Below, in pieces: positions 1 through 8,800 of a DNA stretch of 64,000 nt; position 1 is the first letter of the stretch; each line of letters begins with the position of its first letter. Under the pieces are notes generated by a model. The model worked only from the letters and a program-made list of their open reading frames with translations, was not told the origin of the DNA and did not search any database. The stretch is from Hydrogenobacter sp. T-2 (GTDB lineage Bacteria > Aquificota > Aquificia > Aquificales > Aquificaceae), in the NCBI RefSeq assembly GCF_033971325.1, contig NZ_CP117180.1:1422472-1486471 (forward strand), given 5' to 3'. A program made the translations under genes and the position numbers.

Positions 1-1
1 T

Positions 2-976
2 ATAGCCTACGAGCCCATAGATAAGGAAACCGCACTAAAACTTTTGCAAATACCAGACCAATACATTGCTCTTATGGTCTATCTGGCACAAAAGGTAAAA
101 AATCACTTTCATCCACCAGACAAAGTAGAGTTCTGCTCCATAATAAACGCAAAAAGTGGTGCCTGTTCAGAAGATTGCAAGTTCTGTGCCCAGTCCAAGT
201 TTTACAAAACGCCCATAAACATATACAACCTTGTGCCTAAGGAGGAAATCTTAGAGGGTGCCTATAGAGGTGTGGAGTTTGGTGCAAATAGATATTGCGT
301 TGTTCTTAGTGGTAGGTCTGCAACGAAAGAAGAAGTAGAAAAAATATGTGAAGGCATAGAAGAGATAAATAAGGAGGAGCTACCCATAAATGTCTGTGTC
401 TCTGCTGGAACTCTTGATGAGGAATCCCTCAAGAAGTTAAAATCCGCAGGAGTTAGAAGAGTAAACCATAACCTTGAGGCATCGGAGAACTTTTTCCCTA
501 AGATAGTAAGCACACACACGTGGAGAGAGAGGTATGAGACCATAAAAAGGATTAAGTCCGTGGGGCTTTCCACTTGTTGTGGTGGAATTTTTGGCATGGG
601 AGAGTCCGACGAAGATAGAGTTGACCTTGCACTTACATACAGAGAGTTGGAGGTGGATTCTATACCGCTTAACTTCCTTATGCCTATAGAAGGAACGCCT
701 ATGGAAACTGCTCCGGGCGTAAGCCCCCTTGAAGCTCTCAAAATAATAGCCATGTTTAGGTTTACAAACCCAAAAGCGGAGCTAAGGCTCTGCGGAGGAA
801 GAGAGCAAAACTTGAGAGACTTTCACGGTATGGCAGTTCTTATGACTAACGCCATGATGGTGGGTGGCTATCTCACAAGAGCAGGAAGGGACATAAAGAA
901 GGATTATCAGCTTCTTAAGGACTTAAGATACGAAAGGCTCCTTCAGATAGAGGTGCCTAATGGAAACATCTCGTAG
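2..976 (+). CDS. bioB: Biotin synthase, 5' end cut by window edge
   Basis: Radical SAM enzyme that inserts sulfur into dethiobiotin, the last step of biotin synthesis. The frame is open to the left edge (it reads DKETALKLL before QIPDQYIAL), so the true start lies outside and the TTG at 44 is internal. The SAM-cluster motif CSEDCKFC is visible, followed by family blocks YCVVLSGR, CCGGIFGMGE and PLNFLMPIEGTP that match BioB along its length. It stops at the TAG at 974-976. The protein is nearly full length, missing only a short N-terminus. The repeat-rich gap follows. Confidence 0.95.
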   Translation: MAYEPIDKETALKLLQIPDQYIALMVYLAQKVKNHFHPPDKVEFCSIINAKSGACSEDCKFCAQSKFYKTPINIYNLVPKEEILEGAYRGVEFGANRYCVVLSGRSATKEEVEKICEGIEEINKEELPINVCVSAGTLDEESLKKLKSAGVRRVNHNLEASENFFPKIVSTHTWRERYETIKRIKSVGLSTCCGGIFGMGESDEDRVDLALTYRELEVDSIPLNFLMPIEGTPMETAPGVSPLEALKIIAMFRFTNPKAELRLCGGREQNLRDFHGMAVLMTNAMMVGGYLTRAGRDIKKDYQLLKDLRYERLLQIEVPNGNIS

Positions 977-1370
977 CGTCCCTTTTCACCTCGTATGTTT
1001 AGAAACCCGCTGAGATAAGCGGTAGGCTTTTTCCGTCTATTTAACAAGTCAAGCGGGTTCTCACTGACGGGCTTGGATGTGAAATTCCTATTCTTCTTCT
1101 TATATATTTTCTTTTATTTCTATCTAATATTAATAATAATAATAGACCCCTGCAAATTTCACACCCCCTTAGGGAAAACCTTGAGAATCAAGCACTTGCG
1201 GAAAAAGAATTTCACACCCCCTTTCAAATGCTTGATATTCCTTGATTTTACGATTATAGCAAACCCTTGAGAATCAAGCACTTCAGAGGAATTTCACAAT
1301 TTCACAGGTCCGCATTCTAAGTATGGACTTTTCCGTAATTTTTCTGTTTTTGTTTATGTTAGAAAATGTT

Positions 1371-1589
1371 GGAAAAAGCCATATTTAGAAACATCCCCTA
1401 AAGAATTTCACAGGGTGTGAAATTTTCCTGTGAAAAACCGAAAAACCTGTGAAATTCGTCTCTAAAAACACACGGAAAAAGCCATATTTAGAAATATGAT
1501 TTGTATCAGATATGAAATTCCACCTTAGGGTGTGAAATTCCCTGTGAAATTCGGGCTAAAAAAGTTATGGAAAAAGCCATACTTAGAAA
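1371..1589 (+). repeat. Three direct 21-bp repeats about 100 bp apart
   Basis: Copies lie at 1371-1391, 1474-1494 and 1569-1589; the third differs by one base. Each is preceded or followed by TGTGAAATTC-type motifs, so the underlying unit appears to be a diverged tandem repeat of roughly 95-103 bp. The intervening sequences are themselves similar, unlike CRISPR spacers. Confidence 0.8.
1404..1424. repeat. Perfect 9-bp inverted repeat around GGG
   Basis: Arms AATTTCACA and TGTGAAATT are separated by GGG. This is the best palindrome in the repeat field and a plausible dimeric protein-binding site or short hairpin. There is no T-run after it, so it does not look like a terminator. Confidence 0.75.
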
Positions 1590-1618
1590 CAGGGTGTGAA
1601 ATTCTTTTATGATTTATA

Positions 1619-3145
1619 TCATAGAGTAGGTGCTTTTTCGTTTATCCTATACTGTAGGGCTTCCGCTATGTGATGACTGGCTATTTTTTCCTCTCCTTCA
1701 AGGTCTGCTATGGTTCTTGCCATCTTCAGTGTCTTCATATAACCTCTGCCAGTGAGGTTTAGCCTATCCATGGCACTTTGAAGTAGAGATTTAGCTTCTT
1801 GGGTCATCTCGCAGTATTTCTTAACTTGGTCGTTTGTCATGCGTGAATTGTATTTAGTAGGGCTATTCTTAAAACGCTCCCTTTGAATTTCAACAGCTTT
1901 CACAACCCTTTGTCTAATCTGTGCTGAGCTTTCGCCTGAGGACATCTTTAGCAGGTCTTCTTTTTCTACTGGATATACCCAAACCTTTAGGTCTATCCTA
2001 TCCATTATGGGACCAGATATCCTTGACTGGTAGGCTTTTAACTGCATGGGAGTGCATACGCAGGCTTTGTATGGATTTCCGTAGTTGCCACAGGCACAGG
2101 GGTTCATGGCTACCACTAACAGAAACTCCGCAGGAAAGGTTATCCTGCCTCCAACCCTTGACACGGTGACCTTTCCATCTTCCAAGGGCTGTCTTAGAGA
2201 CTCTATAGCCTTTCTGCTGAATTCTGGAAACTCATCAAGGAAAAGCACTCCTCTGTGTGCTAAGGATATTTCACCGGGTTGTGGCACTGTGCCACCACCT
2301 ACAAGAGCAGAATCTGAGGCGTTTGTTAGAGGGTTTCTAAAGGGTCTTTTTGTTATAAGAGGTTTGTCCTCGCTCAAGAGACCTGCAACGCTGTATATAC
2401 GCGTTATCTCCACCGATTCTTCAAAGCTCAAGGGTGGCATAATGGTAATGAGCCTTTTGGCAAGCATGCTTTTGCCAGCACCGGGCGGACCCACTAAAAG
2501 GACGGGATGAAAGCCTGCTGCGGATATTTCCATAGCCCTTTTTGCCTGATGCTGACCATAAACCTCGCTAAAGTCCACATCAAAGGAAAGGTTTTGTTCA
2601 AAGACCTCCTCTAAGTTCACCTCCACTGGCTTTTTGGAAAGACTCCCACTGAAAAAATCCAACACATCCCTTAGGCTCTCAAAACCATAAACTTCTACAT
2701 CTTTGACAAGACCGGCCTCCTTTGCGTTTCCTTCTGGAACAATAAACCTTTTGTAGCCAAGACCTCTTAGAGAGAGGACTATTGGTAGGACACCCTTAAC
2801 TGGGTTTATCTTACCATCAAGAGACAGCTCACCAAGAACCACATAGTCTTCGGGAAAATCTATGCCTGTTGAGAGCTTAAGGATACCCAAGGCTATAGGT
2901 AGGTCATAGTGCGTTCCCTGTTTTTTGAGGTGTGAGGGTGAGAGGTTTACGGTTATCCTTTTTACAGGTAGTTGAAAGCCAATGTTTTTGAGGGCAGACC
3001 TTACCCTCTCCCTTGCTTCGTTTATGGCTTTGTCTCCAAGACCTACAATAGAAAACTGAGGCAAGCCGTTAGCAATATCTACCTCTACATCTACTTCAAA
3101 ACCCTCTATTCCCAGAACCCCACCGCTTTTTACACGACAGAACAT
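1619..3145 (-). CDS. yifB: YifB/ComM family Mg-chelatase-like AAA+ ATPase
   Basis: AAA+ protein of the YifB/ComM family; ComM is a branch-migration helicase that helps integrate incoming DNA during natural transformation. The 508 aa match the family length. Domains: an N-terminal Lon-protease-like domain (about residues 1-170), then the Mg-chelatase ATPase with Walker A GPPGAGKS near residue 220, Walker B LFLDEFPEF and the cysteine-rich NPCACGNYG loop, then a C-terminal helical lid domain. Transcribed divergently from the fliJ-like gene across about 40 bases. The repeat field lies immediately downstream of its stop. Confidence 0.92.
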   Translation of the reverse strand: MFCRVKSGGVLGIEGFEVDVEVDIANGLPQFSIVGLGDKAINEARERVRSALKNIGFQLPVKRITVNLSPSHLKKQGTHYDLPIALGILKLSTGIDFPEDYVVLGELSLDGKINPVKGVLPIVLSLRGLGYKRFIVPEGNAKEAGLVKDVEVYGFESLRDVLDFFSGSLSKKPVEVNLEEVFEQNLSFDVDFSEVYGQHQAKRAMEISAAGFHPVLLVGPPGAGKSMLAKRLITIMPPLSFEESVEITRIYSVAGLLSEDKPLITKRPFRNPLTNASDSALVGGGTVPQPGEISLAHRGVLFLDEFPEFSRKAIESLRQPLEDGKVTVSRVGGRITFPAEFLLVVAMNPCACGNYGNPYKACVCTPMQLKAYQSRISGPIMDRIDLKVWVYPVEKEDLLKMSSGESSAQIRQRVVKAVEIQRERFKNSPTKYNSRMTNDQVKKYCEMTQEAKSLLQSAMDRLNLTGRGYMKTLKMARTIADLEGEEKIASHHIAEALQYRINEKAPTL

Positions 3146-3174
3146 TTCCCCTCCATCATGTTAAACCATCAATT

Positions 3175-3180
3175 TATAAT
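3175..3180 (+). promoter_or_regulatory. -10 box of the fliJ-like gene, leaderless type
   Basis: TATAAT ends six bases before the ATG at 3187, so transcription would start at or next to the start codon. No Shine-Dalgarno is visible in between. Inferred from sequence only. Confidence 0.5.
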
Positions 3181-3186
3181 TTTAGC

Positions 3187-3594
3187 ATGCCACTAAGGAA
3201 AATAATAAGACTTAAGGAGTTTGTAAAAGATTCAAGGGTAAGGGAATTAAAAGAGGTAAATATGCAAATTGAGGCACTAAAAGAAGAAGTAAGGCTTTTA
3301 GACCTTAAGGCAGAAAGCATAAATGAGGAGCTAAAGGTTTCCTTTTCTCATAGTCTTCTTATCCGATACAAAGCCATCATGGCAAAAAAGAAAGAGCTAA
3401 CAGAAAGAATTCGTCAATTGGAGCTTTTGAAGGTAGAAAAAAGGGAGAGGTTAAAAGAAGCATACAGAGACCTGAAGGCTCTTGAGATATTAAGGATAAA
3501 CAAAGAAAGGGAAAACATTAGAAAGAACCTAAATATTGAATTTCAGAGGATGGGTTTTATACATCTCATAAGGCGGAGGCAGAAAAATGCTTAG
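3187..3594 (+). CDS. fliJ: FliJ-like flagellar export coiled-coil protein
   Basis: A 135-aa, highly charged, almost wholly helical protein with heptad-like spacing across its whole length and no membrane segment, as in FliJ, the small coiled-coil stalk of the flagellar type III export ATPase complex. The sequence itself is weakly conserved, so the call leans on length, coiled coil and the next gene, a MotE-like flagellar protein overlapping it by 8 bases. The ATG at 3187 is used, with a TATAAT box just upstream. Another small coiled-coil protein cannot be excluded. Confidence 0.6.
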   Translation: MPLRKIIRLKEFVKDSRVRELKEVNMQIEALKEEVRLLDLKAESINEELKVSFSHSLLIRYKAIMAKKKELTERIRQLELLKVEKRERLKEAYRDLKALEILRINKERENIRKNLNIEFQRMGFIHLIRRRQKNA

Positions 3595-4009
3595 GAGTTT
3601 AATCCTTCTGCTTATGGTTTTTAGTATTTCACTCCCTCAATCTGCTCTTCAGAAAAAACTTAGAGAAGACAGAGAGAGGAAGGCAAAAGAGGAGATAAGC
3701 TCCATCTCAAAAGACCTTGAAGAGAAGCTGAAAAGGATAGAAGAGGAGCGTAGAAAACTTGAAGAACTTAGAAAGACGCCAACACCAAGAGAGGAGCAAA
3801 GACCTGAAGTCCAAAAACTTGTGGATATATTCAATAAAGCATCTCCCGACGAAGCAGGTGCTATTATGAACAACCTTGAACCAAGCCTCGCTGCGGAGAT
3901 TTTACTAAATCTAAGGGAAAGACAAGCGGCCGCCATATTGGAAGCTATGGACCCTCAGAAGGCGGCGGAAGTTTCAAGGATTGTGCTGGAGAGAAGAGGA
4001 AAAAGATGA
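3587..4009 (+). CDS. motE: MotE-like periplasmic flagellar chaperone
   Basis: 140 aa: an N-terminal signal peptide (about residues 1-20, hydrophobic LILLLMVFSISL), a charged coiled coil (about 25-65), then a FliG/MgtE-N-like helical module (about 75-135) with SPDEAGAIMNNLEP and ERQAAAILEAMDPQKAAEV. This layout matches MotE-type proteins, which assist folding of the stator protein MotC, and related MgtE_N-domain proteins. It overlaps the fliJ-like gene by 8 bases, which suggests a two-gene flagellar operon separated from flgK/flgL. The family assignment is good; the exact partner is inferred. Confidence 0.7.
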   Translation: MLRSLILLLMVFSISLPQSALQKKLREDRERKAKEEISSISKDLEEKLKRIEEERRKLEELRKTPTPREEQRPEVQKLVDIFNKASPDEAGAIMNNLEPSLAAEILLNLRERQAAAILEAMDPQKAAEVSRIVLERRGKR

Positions 4010-4040
4010 GCTTATGAGACTATAAGAAATTGTTAAAAGT

Positions 4041-4056
4041 GCCTTCGTAGGAAGGC
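4041..4056 (+). terminator. Hairpin after the motE-like gene
   Basis: GCCTTC and GAAGGC pair perfectly around GTAG, 30 bases after the motE-like stop. The following TTATAATAACTCTTT is T-rich but not a clean T-run, and TATAAT at 4058-4063 may serve as the -10 of the next gene. Confidence 0.45.
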
Positions 4057-4083
4057 TTATAATAACTCTTTGGAGGTGTAAGG

Positions 4084-5199
4084 ATGGACAGGTTGGTTTT
4101 AGAGAGGCTCACAGAACAAAAGGAAAGCCCAGAATACCTTCAGATAAGCATGGCTGCAGCTATGACCCTTGGTATAGTGCCCGGTCAGTTTTATAGAAAT
4201 ACAAGGCTAAGCTGTATAAACACACTTCTTACGTATCCTTCTGGTTGTCATGCCACCTGTGCCTACTGTGGTCTTCAAAAGGCGAGGGAGATGGAATACT
4301 CAAAGAAGAACTTTATAAGGGTTGAGTGGCCTACGGTAAAGCTCGACGATATTATAGAAAGGGCAAAAAGGGTAGGACACGTGGAAAGGCTCTGCATAGC
4401 CCAGATAACCCATCCAAGAGCTATAAGGGATACAAAGTATGTGCTTAAAAAAGTGCTTTCTGAGCTGGGAGACCAGATTTTTGTCTCTTTGCTTATAAAC
4501 GCAACGGGGACAACCTACGAGGACATGGAAGATTACAAAAAACTTGGTGCGGACACGGTTACCATTGCTATAGACTGCGGGACTCCAGAGGTCTTTGAAA
4601 AACTTCGTGGAAGACCAATGAACAGCCCTCACAGATGGGAAACCTTTTGGAAGGTCCTTGAATGGGCGGGTGATGTTATGGGAGATGGATACGCAGGATG
4701 CCATCTTGTGGTGGGTCTTGGTGAAACAGAGCAGGAGATGATAGAAACCATACAGAAAGTGAGAGACCTTGGAGCAAGGACGCACCTCTTTTCCTTCTGG
4801 CCAGAGGAAGGGTCTATGATGGAAAAGGAGAAACCCTGCCCTGCACCTCAATACAGAAGAGTGCAGTTTGCCAGATATCTCATAGACAATCAAATAGCTC
4901 GCTACGAAGATATGAAGTTTAACGAAAAGGGTCAGGTGATAGACTTTGGCATAGACAAGGACACCTTTGAGGAGCTCTTTTGGAGCGGAAGACCCTTTAT
5001 GACCTCAGGTTGCAGAGGCAAGACCACAGAGGTTGCTTGCAACAGACCCTTTGGAGACAGCTCTGTGAGCGACATAAAGAGCTATCCCTTCAAACCAAAC
5101 AGGTCAGACCTTCAGAGAATAAGAAAACAGCTCTTTGACTATGAGATGACCACCAACTATCCAGATGTGCTAAACCCAAGCGTTTTTAGGTATCAATGA
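4084..5199 (+). CDS. Radical SAM protein, biotin-synthase-related; possible lipoyl synthase component (LipS-like)
   Basis: A 371-aa radical SAM protein with the cluster motif CHATCAYC near residue 55-62 and a TIM-barrel core; later blocks include GADTVTIAIDCGTPE and CHLVVGLGETEQEM. Additional Cys residues near the C-terminus (TSGCRGKTTEVACNRP) could bind an auxiliary Fe-S cluster, as in sulfur-inserting enzymes. The arrangement resembles the biotin-synthase-related LipS1/LipS2 proteins that replace LipA in some archaea and sulfur oxidisers. A lipoate-ligase-like gene lies at 62513-63304. The SD GGAGGTG precedes ATG 4084. Radical SAM is certain; the lipoyl role is inference. Confidence 0.6.
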   Translation: MDRLVLERLTEQKESPEYLQISMAAAMTLGIVPGQFYRNTRLSCINTLLTYPSGCHATCAYCGLQKAREMEYSKKNFIRVEWPTVKLDDIIERAKRVGHVERLCIAQITHPRAIRDTKYVLKKVLSELGDQIFVSLLINATGTTYEDMEDYKKLGADTVTIAIDCGTPEVFEKLRGRPMNSPHRWETFWKVLEWAGDVMGDGYAGCHLVVGLGETEQEMIETIQKVRDLGARTHLFSFWPEEGSMMEKEKPCPAPQYRRVQFARYLIDNQIARYEDMKFNEKGQVIDFGIDKDTFEELFWSGRPFMTSGCRGKTTEVACNRPFGDSSVSDIKSYPFKPNRSDLQRIRKQLFDYEMTTNYPDVLNPSVFRYQ

Positions 5200-5486
5200 A
5201 TTGGAGTGAGCTTATTTTTGATATGGGGTATGCGGGTTTTGCAGGCTTTGTGGTGGGCTTTGCAATAAAGAGAGTTCTTAACTTCTTTCTCCTCCTGCTT
5301 GGTCTTTATATTTTGTCTCTCATGTGGCTTGCCAGCAAGGGTATAATCACAGTTGAATGGGAGCAGTTATTTGCATTGTTTAAGGGTATGTTTGAAGGCT
5401 TTACTGCCTTTGTGCATGGACTTATAAGAAAGTTGGCTTTCGCTGGCAGTTTTGCAGTGGGCTTTGCCATAGGGCTAAAAACTTGA
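5196..5486 (+). CDS. FUN14-family small membrane protein
   Basis: 96 aa with glycine-rich hydrophobic segments (about residues 10-45 and 80-95) and the family-type middle stretch ending in VEWEQL. It matches small prokaryotic FUN14-domain membrane proteins, whose function is not established. The ATG overlaps the TGA of the radical SAM gene (ATGA), and its own stop overlaps the next start, so three genes are translationally coupled. Confidence 0.6.
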   Translation: MNWSELIFDMGYAGFAGFVVGFAIKRVLNFFLLLLGLYILSLMWLASKGIITVEWEQLFALFKGMFEGFTAFVHGLIRKLAFAGSFAVGFAIGLKT

Positions 5487-5845
5487 GCGAGAGAGAGCTT
5501 CTAAGGGAAGTTAAAAGCCTATGGGACGAAGGCGATTTTTACTCCGCTCACGAAGTGCTTGAGGATATATGGAGACTTTTCCCAAAGGAAGATAAGTTTT
5601 CACGAAACTGCTACCAAGGGCTAATAAGGCTTGCCATCGCTTACAACCATTATATATGTGGAAGAAGAGACAGCTGTATAAGGGTTCTAAAGATGGTTTA
5701 CCACCAGCTTCAACCTTGTAGAGATAAATTTAGGGGCATAGACATAGCATATCTCCTTGAGTATGTAATCAAACACTTACAAATTTTAGAGGCTGGTGGT
5801 GATGTGCATGACTTTCCCATATTTCCAAGCTCAGGAGATCTCTAA
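5483..5845 (+). CDS. DUF309 family protein
   Basis: 120-aa helical protein with the DUF309 signature: an LWDEGDFYSAHEVLEDIW block near residue 12-30 and a QGLIRLAIAYNHY block near 50-62. The family includes small soluble proteins of unknown biochemical role. The start is a TTG overlapping the previous stop. It converges with dnaE, overlapping its 3' end by 15 bases. Confidence 0.75.
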   Translation: MSERELLREVKSLWDEGDFYSAHEVLEDIWRLFPKEDKFSRNCYQGLIRLAIAYNHYICGRRDSCIRVLKMVYHQLQPCRDKFRGIDIAYLLEYVIKHLQILEAGGDVHDFPIFPSSGDL

Positions 5846-8800
5846 GTTTATTCCCATCTCCTTTAGTTTTTCCCTTAGTTTTACGATGTTTGTTCCCACC
5901 CTTATTCTTGGGTCTGCGTGGAGTATGGTTCTATAACCGTTTATCCTTAGTTCAAGGGTAAGTTCTTTGCCCTCTGGGTCTTCACATTCTCTTATAAGCT
6001 CTCTTAGTTTTAGGAGTGCCTCTTCTTGTAGCTCTCTGAGAAAGACCAGCCTTATTTTCATGTCTTCGCTCCTTAGGAATTCCTCTGGCGTGTATACTTC
6101 TCTCAGGAGAAGTTTTATCTCTTCTGTTTCTTGGTCTATATCCAAATCAAACTTACCCACTATTACCTTGTCCTCTTTTATCTTCTCACTATTCTGTGAA
6201 TAAGTTTCTGGAAAGACAAAGACCTGTGCTATGCCCGTCTTGTCTACGAGGTTAAACAAGGCAACTTGGTTGCCCTTTTGGGTCTTTTTTGTCTTAAGGT
6301 CTGTTATAACACCCGCAAAGGTGTATGTTCCTCCCTCTGTCTCTTCAAGGACTTCAAGGTTAGATACCTTGCTCTTGAGGAGATTTTCATAGGGGTCAAG
6401 GGGGTGAGAGGATACATAAAAGCCAAGCACTTCCTTTTCATACTTAGAGTAGTCCTCTTCTCTTTTCTCTTCCCTTGTGGCAAAAAGACCCTTACCAAGC
6501 AGTGCAGAGCTTCCCTCCAGCCTTTGGAGTAGTTCTCCTCTCTTTTCTCCAAAGGAGTCAAAAGCTCCCGCCTTTATGAGTGCTTCAAGGGTCTTTTTGT
6601 TTACCTTCTTGCTATCCACCGTTCTTACAAAGTCTCCAAGAGAAGTCCACGCTCTTTTTCTGCTTTCTACTATTAGGCTTGCGGTGTCCTCGCCCACACC
6701 CTTTATCCTCGCAAGACCAAACCTTATGGTCTTTTCACCTTCTATCACAAAGTCTACACCGCTCTTGTTTATATCTGGTGGCAATATCCTAAAGCCTTCG
6801 TTTTTTGCATCCTTTAGGAGATTTATAAACTTCTTGTCGTTCTTTTCTGTAGACAGCTTTACGCAGAAAAACTCCTCTGGATAGTGTGCCTTCAGAAAGG
6901 CAGTCCAGTAAGAGAGATATCCATAAGCCACAGAGTGAGATTTATTAAAGGAATAGCTGGCAAACTTCTCTATGTCTTCCCATAGCTGAGTTATCTTTCC
7001 TTCATCGTATCCTCTTTCCACTGCACCCTTTATGAACTTTTCCTTCATCTGAGCCATTAGGTCTGCCTTTTTCTTACCTATGGCTTTTCTTAGTGTATCC
7101 GCTTCACCTGGTGTAAATCCTGCGAGTATCTGCGATGCTTTCATTATCTGCTCTTGATATACCCATACGCCATAGGTTTCTTTTAGGACTGGTTCAAGCT
7201 CTGGGAAGGGATATTCCACTTTTTCCTTTCCATGCTTTCTGTTTATATAACTATCCACAAGACCGCTTTTTAGAGGTCCAGGTCTGTAAAGAGCAAGCAC
7301 CGCCACTATGTCATCAAAGCTGTCTGGGGCAAGCCTTTTGAGTAGGTTCTTCATGCCACTGCTTTCTAACTGAAAGACTCCCGTAGTGTTTCCTTCTCTC
7401 AAAAGCTCAAAGACCGCTGGGTCATCAAGGGGTAGGCTTAGGTAGTTTATATCCACACCGTGCCTTTCTTTGATGAGCTCCCTTACCCTCTGAAGTTCTG
7501 TGAGGGTCTTAAGACCCAAAAAGTCCATCTTTATAAGACCTATCTCCTCCAACTTTACCATATCAAACTGGGTTGCAATAGCACCCTCTTTGTCATAGTA
7601 AAGGGGCAGGAGCTCCTCAAGGGGCTTGGGTGCTATCACCACACCCGCTGCATGCAAAGAAGTATGCCTTGTAAGACCCTCAAGCCTAAGGGCTATCTCC
7701 ACAAGGCTTTTTAGTTCTGGGTTCTCTTCGCAGAGCTTTCTGAATTTTCCTGCGTTTTCTTCTATATCTGTTCTGTGCCTTCCGTATTTGTTCAAAAGCT
7801 CCTCTATGGGAGTTAAAAACATCTCCTCCAAAGAGAGCCATGTGCCTTGCACATCACCCTGTGGTATAAGTTTGGCTAAGGTGTCTGCGGTCTGATAGGG
7901 TATGCCAAGGGCGCGAGCGGTGTCCCTAAGGGTTTGTTTTGCCTTCATTACGTTATAGGTGATTATCTGTGCCACGTTTTCAGAGCCATATTTGTTTTTC
8001 ACATACTCTATGACCCTGTCCCTGTTTTCCATGCAAAAGTCCACGTCAATATCTGGCATAGAGACCCTCTCGGGGTTTAGAAACCTCTCGAACAAAAGCC
8101 CGTGCCTTATGGGGTCTACGTCCGTTATACCTAAGGCAAAGGCAAGGAGAGAACCTGCCGCAGAGCCTCTGCCAGGACCCACAGGGACACCTTTAGACTT
8201 TGCCCAGTTTATAAAGTCCTGGACTATAAGGAAATATCCTTCAAAGCCCATACGAGAAACCACATTAAGCTCAAACTCAAGCCTATCCCAGTATTCTTTA
8301 CTATCCCTTGCCAGACCCTGTGAAATTCTCTGTCTTAGACCCTTTATGGCAAGCTCTTTGAGAAAATCTCCAAGAGACACTCCCTCTGTGGGAAAATGTG
8401 GCATAAGGTATGAACCACCTTCCAAAAGTTGAAAGCTATCTGCTGTCTTTTCTGCCACCTCAAGGGTGTTTAAAAGTGCGGTCTCCCACCCTTCAAACCT
8501 TCCACGAAACTTTTCCCAAACTTCTTCAGGACTGGCAAAATGAAGCCCATCGTTGGCACATTTAAAACCATTACCCTGTTGAATCTCTGTAAGGGTCTTT
8601 TTCATCTGTATCGCCATAAGCACCTGATGGGCAAGCCTGTCTTCTGGCATAAGGTAGTGTGAGTCATTAGTGGCAATTAGCTTTACTCCAAGCCTTTTGG
8701 CTATTTCTATAAGGTTTTTGTTGGCAGTTTCCTGCTCTGGCAAAGAGTTAGATTGAAGCTCAAGGTATAGGTCCTCGCCAAAGAGGTCAAGGAACTTTTT

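Larger units (their letters stand above)
977..1618. repeat. Repeat-rich intergenic region with TGTGAAATTC motifs
   Basis: No convincing gene. About a dozen copies or near-copies of TGTGAAATTC occur on both strands: plus strand at 1078, 1416, 1430, 1448, 1511, 1531, 1543 and 1595; reverse (GAATTTCACA) at 1154, 1207, 1289, 1297 and 1403. A second family, GGAAAAAGCCATATTTAGAA, appears three times, with a degenerate inverted copy at 1314-1333. A third, TTGAGAATCAAGCACTT, lies at 1181-1197 and 1268-1284, each followed by a GAATTTCACA. Near the left end CCGCT and AGCGG (around 1008-1022) could form a hairpin after bioB. The function is unknown; it is a mosaic of direct and inverted repeats, not a regular array. 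Confidence 0.8.

Noticed and set aside
1073-1270. Open frame of 65 codons in the repeat field, plus strand
   Set aside because: Its hydrophobic run comes from TTT/TTA-rich repeat sequence (LFFFLYIFFYFYLIL) and part of it is repeat motif; no SD, not a real gene.
977-1618. Reading the repeat field as a CRISPR array
   Set aside because: Repeats occur in both orientations with irregular spacing and no unique spacers; it lacks the regular repeat-spacer pattern.
6477-8432. Long plus-strand open frames antisense to dnaE
   Set aside because: They are shadows of the real gene in codon-biased sequence, with no SD and no recognisable product.
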